From Palsa-883 sp963826975 (GTDB lineage: Bacteria; Pseudomonadota; Alphaproteobacteria; Acetobacterales; Acetobacteraceae): a stretch of 64,000 nt of DNA. Below, in pieces: positions 1-9,160 of the stretch. The stretch is taken from positions 1 to 64,000 of the forward strand of contig CAWGZJ010000031.1 in the NCBI GenBank assembly GCA_963826975.1, written 5' to 3'. A model generated the notes under the pieces. The model had not been told where the DNA came from and did no database searches. It saw only the letters and a program-made list of their open reading frames with translations. Both the position numbers and the translations under genes were made by a program. Every line of letters starts with the position of its first letter. Positions within the stretch are counted from its first letter, which is position 1.

Positions 1-1836
1 CCAAGGTGCCGGCGCTGGCGGGAGCGCCGGCCGGGCTCGACGCGGCCGGCACACTCGACGTTTCGGCCCGCACCGCCGCGATTACCAGCGTTCAGGCCGA
101 CTGGACGCAAGTGCCGATCCGTCTGCTGGCGCCGGCCCGGATCAGCTTCGCCAATGGGCTGTCGGTGCAGGGAATGCGGATCGGACTGCGCCAGGCGGTG
201 CTGGAGGCCAGCGGGCGCATCTCCCCAACGCTCAATCTGACCGCGCGGCTGCACGACGTGCCAGCCAGCCTGGCGGCGTTGGCCAACCCCGGACTGGCCA
301 TGAGCGGCACGCTGGACGCCGAGGCGACGCTGACCGGCAGCCCGGCCCGGCCCGACGGCACGATCCGGGTCACGGCGCGCGCGCTGCGCCTGACGTCGGG
401 TCCAGGTCGCGCCATGCCGGCGGCCGATCTGACGGTCACCGCCACGCTGCGGGGCCTGTCCGCGCAGCTCAACCTGCGGGCAACGGCGGGCACGGCGCAT
501 TTGACGGTGGACGGCACCGCGCCACTGACGACCGCCGGCGCGCTCGACCTGCATGCAGCGGGCTCGATGGACCTGGCGATCACCGATCCGGTGTTGACGC
601 CCGGCGGGCGGCGGGCACGCGGCAGGATCAGCCTGGATGCCACCGCAACCGGCACCGTGACCGCGCCGCGCCTGAATGGGACGGTGCAATTGGCCGACGG
701 CAGCTTCCGCGACTTCGCGCACGGGATCGACCTCGAGGCCATCAACGCCAGCGTGGCCGCCGACGGTGGCACGGTGCACGTGACGCGCTTCACCGCGAAG
801 GCGGGACCCGGATCGGTCGCGCTCACCGGCAGCCTGGACCTGACCGCACCCGACCGGCCGCTCGATCTGACCCTGACCGCGCACGATGCGCGTCCGTTGT
901 CGAACGACCTGGTGACCGCGACCATCGACGCGGACTTGACGTTACGTGGCAGCCTGGGTGGGTCGCTCACCGCTGCCGGCAAGGTGTTCGTGCGGCGCGC
1001 GGATATTCGCATACCGGAGCGCCTGCCCACCAGCGTTCCCACGCTGAATGTGCGCGTCGCCGGCGCGCCGCCGCCGCCCCCGGCCGCGCCTGCACCGGAT
1101 ATCGCGCTCGATCTCACCGTCGATGCACCGGAGCAGATATTCGTGCGCGGGCGCGGCGTAAATGCCGAGCTGGGCGGCACGGTGCGTCTGCAAGGCAGCG
1201 CGGCGAACCTTATTCCCGGCGGCGGGTTTACGCTGCGGCAGGGCGATTTCAGCATCGCGGGACAAACGCTGACGTTCCAGACCGGAAAGGTCAGCTTCGA
1301 TGGCGGCAGCCTGACCGACCCGTCGCTCAACTTTTCCTCAACCACCACCACGAGCGAGGTCACCGCCACCATTGCGATCGCCGGCACCGCCAGCAAGCCG
1401 AAGATCACCTTGTCCAGTGTGCCAAGCCTGCCGCAGGACGAGATCCTGGCCTACCTGCTGGTACGGCCAGAAAGAGGCATCGCTCGGGCCGTTGCAGATC
1501 GCGGAGATCGCCACGACCCTGGCATCCCTGGCTGGCGCGGGGCCTACGATATCCAATCCGCTTGAGAGCCTGCGCACGACGCTCGGCCTTGATCGATTGA
1601 CGATCGGGTCCGGCTCATCGGTGGAGGCGGGACGCTATGTGGCGCGCCGCGTGTATGTCGGGGCGAAGCAGAGCGTGACCGGGACCGGCACGCAGGCGGT
1701 GGTTCAGATCGATCTGGCCAAGGGGTTGAAGCTGCAGGCGACCGCCGGCAATTCGACCAACCAGCAGTCGGCGACCGGAGCGGGCAGCAGTGCCGGTGCC
1801 GCCAGCGTGGGTATTACCTACGAGTTCGCGTATTGA
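1..1836 (+). CDS. tamB: TamB-like translocation/assembly module protein, C-terminal part, frameshifted
   Basis: The gene enters from the left edge. About 480 residues of low-complexity, beta-rich, repetitive sequence are followed by the conserved C-terminal DUF490/TamB block (PSLPQDEILAYLL, then GQKEASLGPLQIAEIA, then YVGAKQSVTGT and a final GITYEFAY). The N-terminal frame runs off after LAYLL near base 1460 and stops at 1565, while the rest of the domain continues one frame over to 1836, so one base is missing around 1455-1465. TamB is an inner-membrane-anchored periplasmic protein that works with the Omp85 protein TamA in outer-membrane protein or lipid transport (family knowledge). Whether the frameshift is real or a sequencing error cannot be told here. 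Confidence 0.85.
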
Positions 1837-2440
1837 TTGTGTGGCGGATACCGATCGGCAGAAGCGTTGACCCCTGCAGTATTACGGAGCACCCGCACGA
1901 CAAGATGGAGCCAATAACGTAATCCAATGCTACCATAGAGGGCATTCTTGCCGCCGGGCACTGCCGCATGGGGCGAGGCCCAATGACTGGGTGCTGATGA
2001 GTGGTATCAGGTGGCGAAAGGATTGACCGTTCCCGCCGTGGCGGGCGCAGGCGGGCCATGCACAACTTGGTAATGGGCAGTTTGAATTTCCGGAGTTGGC
2101 CGCAAGCGGATTGACCACTTTGGAGCGTGAGATACGACGAAGCGGGCACTGACACCGGGCTCATGCTTCGGCACCTGGCGACCCACTGCGGACTGTCACA
2201 TCGTCCAGAGATTTCGAGGGCTGATGCCTCTGTTCGGAAATTTGCCGATGCGAAGGAGCAACCGCAGGTCCAGCCGAACAGCGAGTCCGACTGATCGGAC
2301 CGATGCTGATTTACTGAATATCTCGGCGCACGAACCTGAACTCCACCGTTCGGTGCCAGAGGGAAGTCGACGAACGTCAACCAAAGCCCGAGCCAGGCCG
2401 ACCGCGGAGCAGCCAGAATGCGCGATCGCAGTGTGTGCCC
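1837..2440. other. Intergenic stretch without a convincing gene
   Basis: About 600 bases between tamB and the GST gene. Several open frames exist on both strands, but none has recognisable motifs or a plausible start context. A fragment near 2001-2040 (GGTATCAGGTGGCGAAAG followed by GATTGAC) matches the outer end of the ATACCA-type palindromic repeats found elsewhere in the window, so this is probably a degenerate copy. Confidence 0.5.
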
Positions 2441-3349
2441 TTAGGCGGATGCTATCACGAAGCCGGCCCGAGGAAAATGCACACAAACCTCGCCGACTTC
2501 GCGATCGCTACGCCGAATGACGATCTCATTGGCGCTCGATGCGACCAATTCACCGACGACCGGATCGCGTCCGGTATCGTCCGGAGTGACGCTAACCATC
2601 TCGCCCGGCTTTCGGCCAGCCGGGTCTCGTGGGTCAATGATCGAGCTGGCGATTGATGTGCCGTCCCTGGCCGCATCGAGCGCTTCTTGCGAAGTCATCT
2701 GGCTCTGCCTCCCGTGGCCGATCGCGGCGACGCGTTCGGCCCAGTTCAACAGCTTCGGAAAGCCATCAAGCGGCTCCGCCGTTGATCCGAAATTCCGCTG
2801 CAAGAACCACACCGGATGGTAGGCGGCGAGATCGCTGAGGCCGGGGGCGGATCCCTGCAAGAACGACCGGCCGTCGGCCAGCATTTGATCCAGCCAATCG
2901 AAATGCGCGCGCAGCTGATCGAGCAGGTTCGGCACTGCCGCCATCATTGCGACGGGGTCAATATTTCGGCCGGAGAATTTGGCTCGGTCTTCAAGAAATC
3001 CCGCGGGCAACGCGTCGGGCTTCTTCGCGAACAGGATGCCGGCAGCTGGGCTGAACGTTGTCTTCTCGGCCCACCAGGCAAGCGCGTCGGCCGCGCCGCG
3101 GCCGGCTGGATAAAAGCTCGGGGTGGGGTGCCGGCGCTCAAGTTCGCGCATGATCAACTGGCTATCGCAATAGATGTCCGCGCCGATCTGCAGCACTGGT
3201 GTCTTGCGATAGCCTCCTGTTAGGGCCGTCAGGTCGGGTTTTGGCATGATGCGGGGAATCTCGACCGATGCCCAGGCCAAGCCTTTGAGCCCAAGACCGA
3301 GCCGGACTTTCTCCGAATAGGGAGAGGTTTCGTAATGGTGTAAGATCAT
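2441..3349 (-). CDS. Glutathione S-transferase family protein with C-terminal extension
   Basis: A 302-residue protein. It opens with a thioredoxin-like GST N-domain (MILHHYETSPYSEKVRLGL, then RKTPVLQIG and CDSQLIMRELE), followed by an all-helical GST C-domain to about residue 220. A further tail of about 80 residues is not part of the minimal GST fold. Such proteins conjugate or reduce electrophiles with glutathione in the cytoplasm; the substrate is unknown. I start it at the ATG before ILHHYE because the family begins there; in-frame starts at 3394 and 3409 are possible. It is divergently arranged with the LysR gene at 3501, which may regulate it. Confidence 0.85.
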   Translation of the reverse strand: MILHHYETSPYSEKVRLGLGLKGLAWASVEIPRIMPKPDLTALTGGYRKTPVLQIGADIYCDSQLIMRELERRHPTPSFYPAGRGAADALAWWAEKTTFSPAAGILFAKKPDALPAGFLEDRAKFSGRNIDPVAMMAAVPNLLDQLRAHFDWLDQMLADGRSFLQGSAPGLSDLAAYHPVWFLQRNFGSTAEPLDGFPKLLNWAERVAAIGHGRQSQMTSQEALDAARDGTSIASSIIDPRDPAGRKPGEMVSVTPDDTGRDPVVGELVASSANEIVIRRSDREVGEVCVHFPRAGFVIASA

Positions 3350-3476
3350 GTCGGTCACAGGAGGATCCTCGACCGCTTGCGGATTGGATTGCATTGTCAC
3401 GTATCCCATTGCCTTGCGTTGCCGCGGGATATCAAGGTTGGCGGCGCCTCGAGCAAGCGATGGATTTGACGGTGAA

Positions 3477-3493
3477 GTTTAGCTGGGCTAAAC
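3477..3493. promoter_or_regulatory. Perfect palindrome in GST/LysR intergenic region, possible LysR operator
   Basis: GTTTAGCTGGGCTAAAC is a perfect 7-bp inverted repeat with a 3-bp centre, lying 8 bases before the start of the LysR gene and about 130 bases before the GST start. It contains a T-N11-A core typical of LysR-family binding sites. The position suits autoregulation and control of the divergent GST gene; the role is inferred. Confidence 0.5.
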
Positions 3494-3500
3494 TCACGTC

Positions 3501-4379
3501 GTGCTTAGACACTTCGCGTTACTGCAGACCTTCGTCGCGGTGGCACGCGCCGGAAAGATGAAGCAAGCCGCCGATGAGCTCGCGCTCACACCTGGCGCGG
3601 TCAGTCAACGCATTCGCCAGCTTGAGGTGGCGGCTGGATGTCGGCTGTTTACGCGGAACCCTACCGGCGTCGAGCTTAGCGCTGCGGGTGAGGCAATGTT
3701 CGCCGCGCTCTCCGAGCCTTTCCGTGCAATCGAGGCCGTCGAGTGCGAACTTGGTGCGCCGTCACCACGCCGTGTAACAGTCAGCACGATGCCGTCATTC
3801 GCGGCGACCTGGCTGGCGCCGCGGCTTGCGAGCTTCGCGCGGCGCTACCCGGATATTGAAATTGCCGTGGAGGCGGGAACCCGCCCGGTCGACCTAAGGC
3901 GAGAACCGATCGATTTGGCAATCCGTCATGGGTTGGGTAAATATCCCGGACTGGAAGTTACTTGGCTTGTTGCTCCTGAACTCGTCGTGGTCGCGAGCCC
4001 CGACCTTCTCAAAAGTCACGCTCCCCTCAAGAACCCGGCCGATTGCCTGGCATTTCCTCTGCTCCATGACTTCAACCGCCAGGACTGGCCGCTGTGGTTC
4101 GAAGCTCATGGTGTCACCGCGCCGCATGGCAAAAAGGGCTCGGCGTTTTCGGACAATCACCTGATTGTGCGAGCGGCCGTCGCAGGACAAGGACTGGCGC
4201 TGGTGCGGGATATTTATGCTGATGACGATCTTCGATCGAAGACGCTGGTAAAGGCGCTCACGATGAATTGGCCTGTGCGATTCGCGTATTACGCCGTCGC
4301 AACATCCGAGGCTCTGCAAAAGCCCGCGGTTCGACGGTTTCGAGATTGGCTGGTCGAAGAGGCGCGACAGGGAATTTGA
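3501..4379 (+). CDS. LysR-family transcriptional regulator (GcvA-like)
   Basis: A 292-residue protein with a GTG start immediately after the palindrome at 3477-3493. The N-terminal winged helix-turn-helix is clear (FVAVARAGKMKQAADELALTPGAVSQRIRQLE, roughly residues 10-42), followed by the periplasmic-binding-like effector domain from about residue 90 (RRVTVSTMPSFAATWLAPRL). Effector-domain wording such as PVDLRREPIDLAIRHG and AVAGQGLALV resembles the GcvA group. It probably controls the divergent GST and itself; the ligand is unknown. Confidence 0.9.
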   Translation: MLRHFALLQTFVAVARAGKMKQAADELALTPGAVSQRIRQLEVAAGCRLFTRNPTGVELSAAGEAMFAALSEPFRAIEAVECELGAPSPRRVTVSTMPSFAATWLAPRLASFARRYPDIEIAVEAGTRPVDLRREPIDLAIRHGLGKYPGLEVTWLVAPELVVVASPDLLKSHAPLKNPADCLAFPLLHDFNRQDWPLWFEAHGVTAPHGKKGSAFSDNHLIVRAAVAGQGLALVRDIYADDDLRSKTLVKALTMNWPVRFAYYAVATSEALQKPAVRRFRDWLVEEARQGI

Positions 4380-4685
4380 CAGCCCACGTCGATCGCGCCG
4401 TGAGGGCCCTCGGTCCCAACCGATTGCCCACTATTCGAGAATGGCGACTACGAGCAGGGACCACGTCGTTCCCCCAAGCGGCCAGCGAATGACGCATTCC
4501 GCCGGCCCGAGTTGTCGTTACGCGGCGACGGTCCGGCCAGACCGTCGCCCTCGATCGCCCATGCGAACGTCCGCTAGCGAGCACGGCACCAAGGCGTTTG
4601 GATGGCGACTATGGGCGCCAAGCGGCAATTCAAACTGATCCACCATACCCGACTATTTTTGCGCTCCCCTGATGTTTCGCCGTCT

Positions 4686-4738
4686 GATACCAACCGCCGA
4701 AATCGTTGACTCTTCCAACGATTTCGGCGGTTGGTATC
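4686..4738. repeat. 53-bp perfect hairpin, mini-element of ATACCA family
   Basis: Two 23-bp arms (4686-4708 and 4716-4738) are exact reverse complements around a 7-base loop. The outer ends read GATACCAACCGCC / GGCGGTTGGTATC, close to the ends of the larger palindromic elements at 18.2, 20.8 and 49.3 kb. It could act as a transcription terminator for either flanking gene, but no U-tract follows. Confidence 0.8.
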
Positions 4739-4779
4739 GCGCGCCGGGTTGGCGGGCGGCGGCGCGCCAAACAAAGACT

Positions 4780-4833
4780 CATACCAACGGCCCGACGCCG
4801 CCCGGTCGGTCAGTCATTAGGGCCGTTGGTATG
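4780..4833. repeat. Second ATACCA-type mini-element
   Basis: Terminal inverted repeats CATACCAACGGCC (4780-4792) and GGCCGTTGGTATG (4821-4833) are perfect 13-mers enclosing 28 bases. The termini match those of the hairpin about 40 bases upstream and of the large elements in the window. Confidence 0.75.
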
Positions 4834-4910
4834 ACAACAACTCAACCGATCCACGCCCGGGCGACACGCTGCGCAGCAGGCACCTCGCTGTCTCATTCCA
4901 CGCTCGACGA

Positions 4911-6182
4911 TCAACCCGGCACTTCCACCAATTTGACCTCCCGGCCGTCGACGCCCAGCGCGATGCGTCCCTGCCGCAGCGCCTGCGCATCCTGACCGAA
5001 CACATGCAGCCGCCAGCCGTGCAGCGCCGGCACGTCAGGCGCCGCCTCGACCGCGAGCCGCTCGATGTCGTCCGAACTGGCGACCAACCGCGCGGCGACA
5101 TGGTGCTGCTCGCACTTCGTCGCCAGCAGCACCTTGAGCAGTGCCATCAGCGCCGGGGACGGCCGTGGGCCGGGGCGCTCGACCGGCGCCTCCGGCAGCG
5201 CGTCGGGCGGTAGCAGCTTCGCCGTGGCGATCACCGCCAGCAGCGCCTCGCCCATCTGGCCCTCGACGAAGCCGCGCGACAGGCCGCGGGTGCGAGCCAG
5301 CGCCTCGACGGTGGCCGGCGCGGTGGCGGCCAGCTCAAGCAGGATCTCATCGCGGATCAGCCGCTGGCGCGGAATATTCACCCGCTGCGCCTCCTGCTCG
5401 CGCCAGGCGGCCAGGGCGCGCAGCATGCCGAGATAGCGGCGGCTGGTGCTGCGGGTGCGCAGCCGCTGCCACATCGTCTCCGGGTTGGTCCGATAGGTGG
5501 CGGGATCGGTCAGCACCGCCATCTCCTCGGTCACCCACGCCAGGCGGTCGTCCTGTTCCAGCCGGGCGAGCAGCTTGCGGTAGATCTCGCGCAGATAGGT
5601 GACGTCGGCGGCGGCGTAGGTGATCTGTTCCGGCGACAGCGGGCGGACTGACCAGTCGCTGAACCGGTGCGCCTTGTCGATCGATCCGCCGGTCAGGCCG
5701 CCGACCAGCGCCTCGTAGCCGACCTGGTCGCCGAAGCCGGCCACCATCGCCGCCACCTGGGTGTCGAACAGCGGACGCGGCACGACGCCGTATTTCAGCA
5801 CGAAGATCTCGATGTCCTGGCGCGCGGCGTGGAACACCTTCGTCACCGCCTGGTCGGCGAGAAGATCGCCGAGCGCGGTCAGGTCAAGGTCGGGCGCCAG
5901 CGCGTCGATCAGCGCGACCTCGTCCTCACCGCCGAGCTGCACGACGCAGAGCTCCGGCCAGTAGGTGCGTTCGCGGATGAATTCGGTGTCGACGGTGACG
6001 AAGTCCAGCTGGCGCAGCCGACGGCAGGCGGCGTCAAGGTCTTCGGTGGTGGTGATCAGGGCGGGGGCGGGAAGCGGGGGCGCGGCGCGCGGGACATAGG
6101 CCGCTTCTACACGGGGGCCGCCGATGGTGGAAGGCGGCGCGCCCGGGCGGTTGTGGCGCGGGTCGGTCGGCAGGCGGGGCAC
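4911..6182 (-). CDS. rnd: Ribonuclease D
   Basis: A 423-residue 3'-5' exoribonuclease of the DEDD-y class, acting in the cytoplasm on tRNA and other small-RNA 3' ends. The exonuclease motifs are all present: VDTEFIRE (about residue 65), HAARQDIEIF, FDTQVAA, and YAAADVTYL with the catalytic Tyr. An HRDC domain follows (AWREQEAQRVNIPRQRLIRDEILLELA split over residues 245-275). The first 40 residues are proline- and arginine-rich and outside the family core, so translation may start later. It is transcribed away from the LysR gene. Confidence 0.95.
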   Translation of the reverse strand: MPRLPTDPRHNRPGAPPSTIGGPRVEAAYVPRAAPPLPAPALITTTEDLDAACRRLRQLDFVTVDTEFIRERTYWPELCVVQLGGEDEVALIDALAPDLDLTALGDLLADQAVTKVFHAARQDIEIFVLKYGVVPRPLFDTQVAAMVAGFGDQVGYEALVGGLTGGSIDKAHRFSDWSVRPLSPEQITYAAADVTYLREIYRKLLARLEQDDRLAWVTEEMAVLTDPATYRTNPETMWQRLRTRSTSRRYLGMLRALAAWREQEAQRVNIPRQRLIRDEILLELAATAPATVEALARTRGLSRGFVEGQMGEALLAVIATAKLLPPDALPEAPVERPGPRPSPALMALLKVLLATKCEQHHVAARLVASSDDIERLAVEAAPDVPALHGWRLHVFGQDAQALRQGRIALGVDGREVKLVEVPG

Positions 6183-6271
6183 CGGGCCCGGGTCACGGCC
6201 GGTATTGATGGCCCCCCGAGGACATCGCGCGTGGTATATTGACCATGCGCAGCTTGGTGCCCGGACCGGCC

Positions 6272-6409
6272 ATGATCACAGACGAGCTCTTCCACCCACG
6301 TCTTGATGTCCTGCCGCCGCCGCACCGGCTGTCGGACATGACCAAGAATCGGCTCGCGGCGGCCGCACGGCAGGTCGATCCCACACGGCTGCCGGATATC
6401 GCGAGATAG
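6272..6409 (+). pseudogene. Remnant of an AbiEii/AbiGii-type nucleotidyltransferase toxin
   Basis: A short frame (also open from ATG 6245) begins MITDELFHPRLDVLPPPHR, which matches what I know as the N-terminus of AbiEii/AbiGii nucleotidyltransferase toxins. It then passes directly into MTKNRLAAAARQVDPTRLP and stops. The central catalytic region of about 150 residues is absent, and the last part resembles the usual C-terminus. I infer an internal deletion. It precedes a frameshifted partner ORF. The identification rests on remembered family sequence, so confidence is moderate. Confidence 0.45.
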
Positions 6410-6438
6410 CGGCAGATGCGCGAGCGGGACGGCGAACG

Positions 6439-6730
6439 ATGAAACACCTGCCGCTCAATCCCGAGACCGAGGCTCTTGCCCGTCGAATTGTCTGGTTCGA
6501 ACTCGCCGGCGGATGCACTGGCCGATCCGATCCGTTTCATGGCCTACGTGATGGCCCATGCCACGCCGGATGATCTGACGGCGGTTCGCCGTTACGTTTC
6601 GGACGCGGATTTTCGCGAGGCTCTCGACAAGGCCCCACCAGGCATCATCGATCCGCGGTCCTGGGCGTATTGGAATTCCAAAATGGGGCGCTATCCGGCG
6701 CCGCCGTTGCCCAGGCGGCGGTTCGAATAG
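6439..6730 (+). pseudogene. Frameshifted partner ORF of AbiEii-type module
   Basis: Starts MKHLPLNPETEALARRIVW, then loses frame near 6485-6500. The next frame continues ALADPIRFMAYVMAHATPDD and ends with a block rich in conserved-looking residues (PPGIIDPRSWAYWNSKMGRYP). I recognise this as the small protein often encoded beside AbiEii-like nucleotidyltransferases and presumed to be their antitoxin. One base is lost or gained between the two halves. Together with the truncated frame at 6272 it looks like a dead toxin-antitoxin locus. Confidence 0.5.
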
Positions 6731-6752
6731 CGGCCCATCGATAGAAACAGAA

Positions 6753-6826
6753 AATCACCACGGAGACACGGAGAAGAATATCGAGTTGATCGCTTGTTCT
6801 TTCTTCTCCGTGTCTCCGTGGTGATT
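6753..6826. repeat. Inverted repeat, CACCACGGAGACACGGAG family (copy 1)
   Basis: Perfect 25-bp arms at 6753-6777 and 6802-6826 separated by 24 bases. Related copies occur at 21058-21143 and 24518-24605. It lies between the toxin remnant and a minus-strand gene and could form a bidirectional terminator. Confidence 0.8.
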
Positions 6827-6895
6827 CTTGCTTCCTGTCATGCGGCGGAGCCCAGAATTCCCTTGAGCGTCGATGCGTTTGCTCGCGCCTCGGCG

Positions 6896-7678
6896 TCACG
6901 CCACCTTGGGCCAGCTTATGTAAAGTTGTCCGAGCCCGAAGTCGAGTGCCGTGTAATTGACGTTCGCCGGCGGCTGTGCAAATCCCAAAGCGCCGCCGCC
7001 ACCCAAACTTTCGCTCGTACCGGTTATTGTCGTCTGTCCGGTGGACTGCCAGCCCGTGACATCGGCGGCGTTCTGCAAATTAAGTGTCTGATTGGCATAG
7101 GCGGCCATGAACGACGATTTGCTGGAATCCGACAAGCCCGATGTGATGAATTGAACGATACTCGAATCGCTTGCCGCCGCCGCATAGAAGCTGGCCGTGT
7201 CGGTCATCGCGGCCTGAGCGGCGCTGACTGCGTCCTTGATCACCTGGGACGGGTTCTCGGTCGCCAGGGCGGTGACGTCCGTCGGGTCGATTGTCTGCCC
7301 GCCAGTCGCATTGGTGGTGGATGGGCTGGAGCGCGTGGATGTCCGTTCGACCGGATTGCCACTCTCGCTTTTTGGCGCGACGGAGTCGGAGGTCGGCTTG
7401 GCGCCTTTCGTCAGAAGTTGGGCGGCCGTCTGCAACTCGCGGAGCTTTGCCTGCGCCGCCGGCGACAGCGTGACCGCGTCGATGTTGCCCTGCGGCGCGT
7501 CCGTCGCCGCCTGCTGCTTGGCAAGGATGGTGAGACCGAGTCCGGTCGCGGTGCCGCTGATCGCAAGTGAGCCGGGGTTGGTGTCATTCAGCGTGACGGT
7601 GGCCCCAGTGTTGCCCAGCGCATCCTGGATGCGCTGGGCGTAGACGGCGGACCACAGGTCCGCGAAACTGGCGGTCAT
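6896..7678 (-). CDS. Hypothetical protein, low-complexity, Ala/Ser/Thr-rich
   Basis: A 260-residue protein if started at MTASFADLWSAVYAQRIQ; the frame is open 30 codons further, to 7768. I prefer the inner start because GGAG lies about a dozen bases before it. The sequence is rich in Ala, Ser, Thr and Gln, with a possible helical segment (TLSPAAQAKLRELQTAAQLL) and a C-terminus ending FGLGQLYISWPKVA. I see no signal peptide, transmembrane segment or known motif. The composition suggests a structural or secreted-substrate protein, but this is a guess. It diverges from the sugar transporter operon. Confidence 0.55.
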   Translation of the reverse strand: MTASFADLWSAVYAQRIQDALGNTGATVTLNDTNPGSLAISGTATGLGLTILAKQQAATDAPQGNIDAVTLSPAAQAKLRELQTAAQLLTKGAKPTSDSVAPKSESGNPVERTSTRSSPSTTNATGGQTIDPTDVTALATENPSQVIKDAVSAAQAAMTDTASFYAAAASDSSIVQFITSGLSDSSKSSFMAAYANQTLNLQNAADVTGWQSTGQTTITGTSESLGGGGALGFAQPPANVNYTALDFGLGQLYISWPKVA

Positions 7679-7885
7679 TGCCACGTCATTCTCCACGCTT
7701 GTCCAATCGTAATTTTGTGCTGGCGGATATGAAGCAATCGTCAACGCCAGAAGGAGTTTATCAGTCAACGCTGCGCCTTGTCAGTGCACGCGGGTTCGCG
7801 GATGGTGACGGTCAACACCGCCATCGAGCGGCGAATTCCGGTCGGGCGGCGGTCTCCGTCCCGAAGCGGCACCAAGGAGGAAACA

Positions 7886-9160
7886 ATGCGACGGCGGCAG
7901 CTCATCTGCGCCTCGATCGGCGCGCTTGCCGGCGCGCTCGCCAACACCGCGCGCGCCGATCAGTTCGGTCCCGACAGCGCGCCGATCCATATCACCTGGC
8001 AGATGCAGCCGACGCAGTCACCGAAATCCTCGGTCCCCGCCGTCAAGGAATACTTCCAGTCGCATATCGAGGCCTGGGCCAAGGCGCATCCCGACGTGAT
8101 GCTGGATGTCAGCTTCAACAGCGCGGACATCAACGCCAGCATGACGCGGATGCAGGAGCAGGCGGCGGCCGGCCGCGCGCCCGATGTCGCCATGCTCGAC
8201 TCGTTCTTCGTCAGCCGCTTCTACCAGTATCTGCAGCCGCTCGATCGCTTCTACGGCCCCGACCAGGTGAACGACTTCGTCGCCTACGCCCGCAACGGCA
8301 TGCGCGGACCCGACGGCAAGCTGCGCGCACTCTGGGTCAACACCGATGTGCGCGTGCTGCACTATCGCAAGGACCTGGTCAGCACGCCGCCGAAAACCTG
8401 GGATGAGCTGATCGCGACGGCCGCGGACCTCTCGAAGCGCGGCCTGACCGGCTACCTGTATCCGGGTGGCCGCGGCGAGGGCAACATCATGGAGCACCTG
8501 CCGATGTTCTGGGCGCAGGGCGGCGAGCTGGTGGACGCCGGCGGCAAGCCGGTGTTCGGCGCGGGCAACAATCGTGTCGCCATGCTGAACGTGCTGAATT
8601 TCCTCAAGCGCACCATCGATTCCGGTGCCAGTCCGAACCGGGTCGTTAACTATCGCTTCGAGGCCGATCTGTATCCCGAAATCCTGCAGGGCAAGGTCGC
8701 CATGTTCCTCGGCGGCAGTTGGATGGTGCAGCAATTGCGCGGGCTGGGCGACAAGGCCGAGTGGGGCATCGCGCCGATCCCACTGATGACGCCGGGCGAT
8801 CCGGTCACCGCGGCGGGCGGCTGGACCTATGCCGTGTTCACGCCTGATGCGAAGAAGCAGGACCTGATCATCGACCTGGTGAACAGCCTGGTCGCCAGCC
8901 CGGACGCCATGGCGGCCTCGACCGCCGCGCTGGGCAACCTGCCGACGCGGACCAGCGTGGCCCATGGCGACTATGCCTACGTCAAGACACCGCTGGTGCA
9001 TGGCTTCCTCGATCTGCTGCGCTACGGACGCGCGCGCCCGGGCGCCATCATCTACCCCAGCATTTCCACCGAGTTGCAGGTCGCGATCTCGGACGTGATC
9101 ACCGGCCAGCAAACGCCCGAGGCCGCGCTCGACCAAGCATGGCACAAGCTGGCGCCTTGA
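7886..9160 (+). CDS. Extracellular sugar-binding protein of ABC importer
   Basis: A 424-residue periplasmic solute-binding protein of the MalE/UgpB type. The ATG at 7886 follows a strong AAGGAGG ribosome-binding site, and a twin-basic N-terminus leads into a signal peptide (MRRRQLICASIGALAGALA, cleavage near ARA-DQ). Binding-protein features include ITWQMQPTQSP, AAAGRAPDVAMLDSFFV, GKVAMFLGGSWMVQQL and a C-terminal helical region. It overlaps the first permease gene by 22 bases, so the three transporter genes form one operon. The substrate is a sugar or oligosaccharide; the nearby alpha-mannosidase hints at mannosides. Confidence 0.9.
   Translation: MRRRQLICASIGALAGALANTARADQFGPDSAPIHITWQMQPTQSPKSSVPAVKEYFQSHIEAWAKAHPDVMLDVSFNSADINASMTRMQEQAAAGRAPDVAMLDSFFVSRFYQYLQPLDRFYGPDQVNDFVAYARNGMRGPDGKLRALWVNTDVRVLHYRKDLVSTPPKTWDELIATAADLSKRGLTGYLYPGGRGEGNIMEHLPMFWAQGGELVDAGGKPVFGAGNNRVAMLNVLNFLKRTIDSGASPNRVVNYRFEADLYPEILQGKVAMFLGGSWMVQQLRGLGDKAEWGIAPIPLMTPGDPVTAAGGWTYAVFTPDAKKQDLIIDLVNSLVASPDAMAASTAALGNLPTRTSVAHGDYAYVKTPLVHGFLDLLRYGRARPGAIIYPSISTELQVAISDVITGQQTPEAALDQAWHKLAP

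Larger units (their letters stand above)
4380..4910. other. Intergenic region with two palindromic mini-elements
   Basis: No gene is supported. It carries two hairpin elements of the ATACCA repeat family, at 4686-4738 and 4780-4833, listed separately. The remainder shows no recognisable feature. Confidence 0.55.

Noticed and set aside
1814..2380. 188-codon minus-strand frame downstream of tamB
   Set aside because: Composition and codon use do not resemble the neighbouring genes and it overlaps the tamB end. No domain seen.
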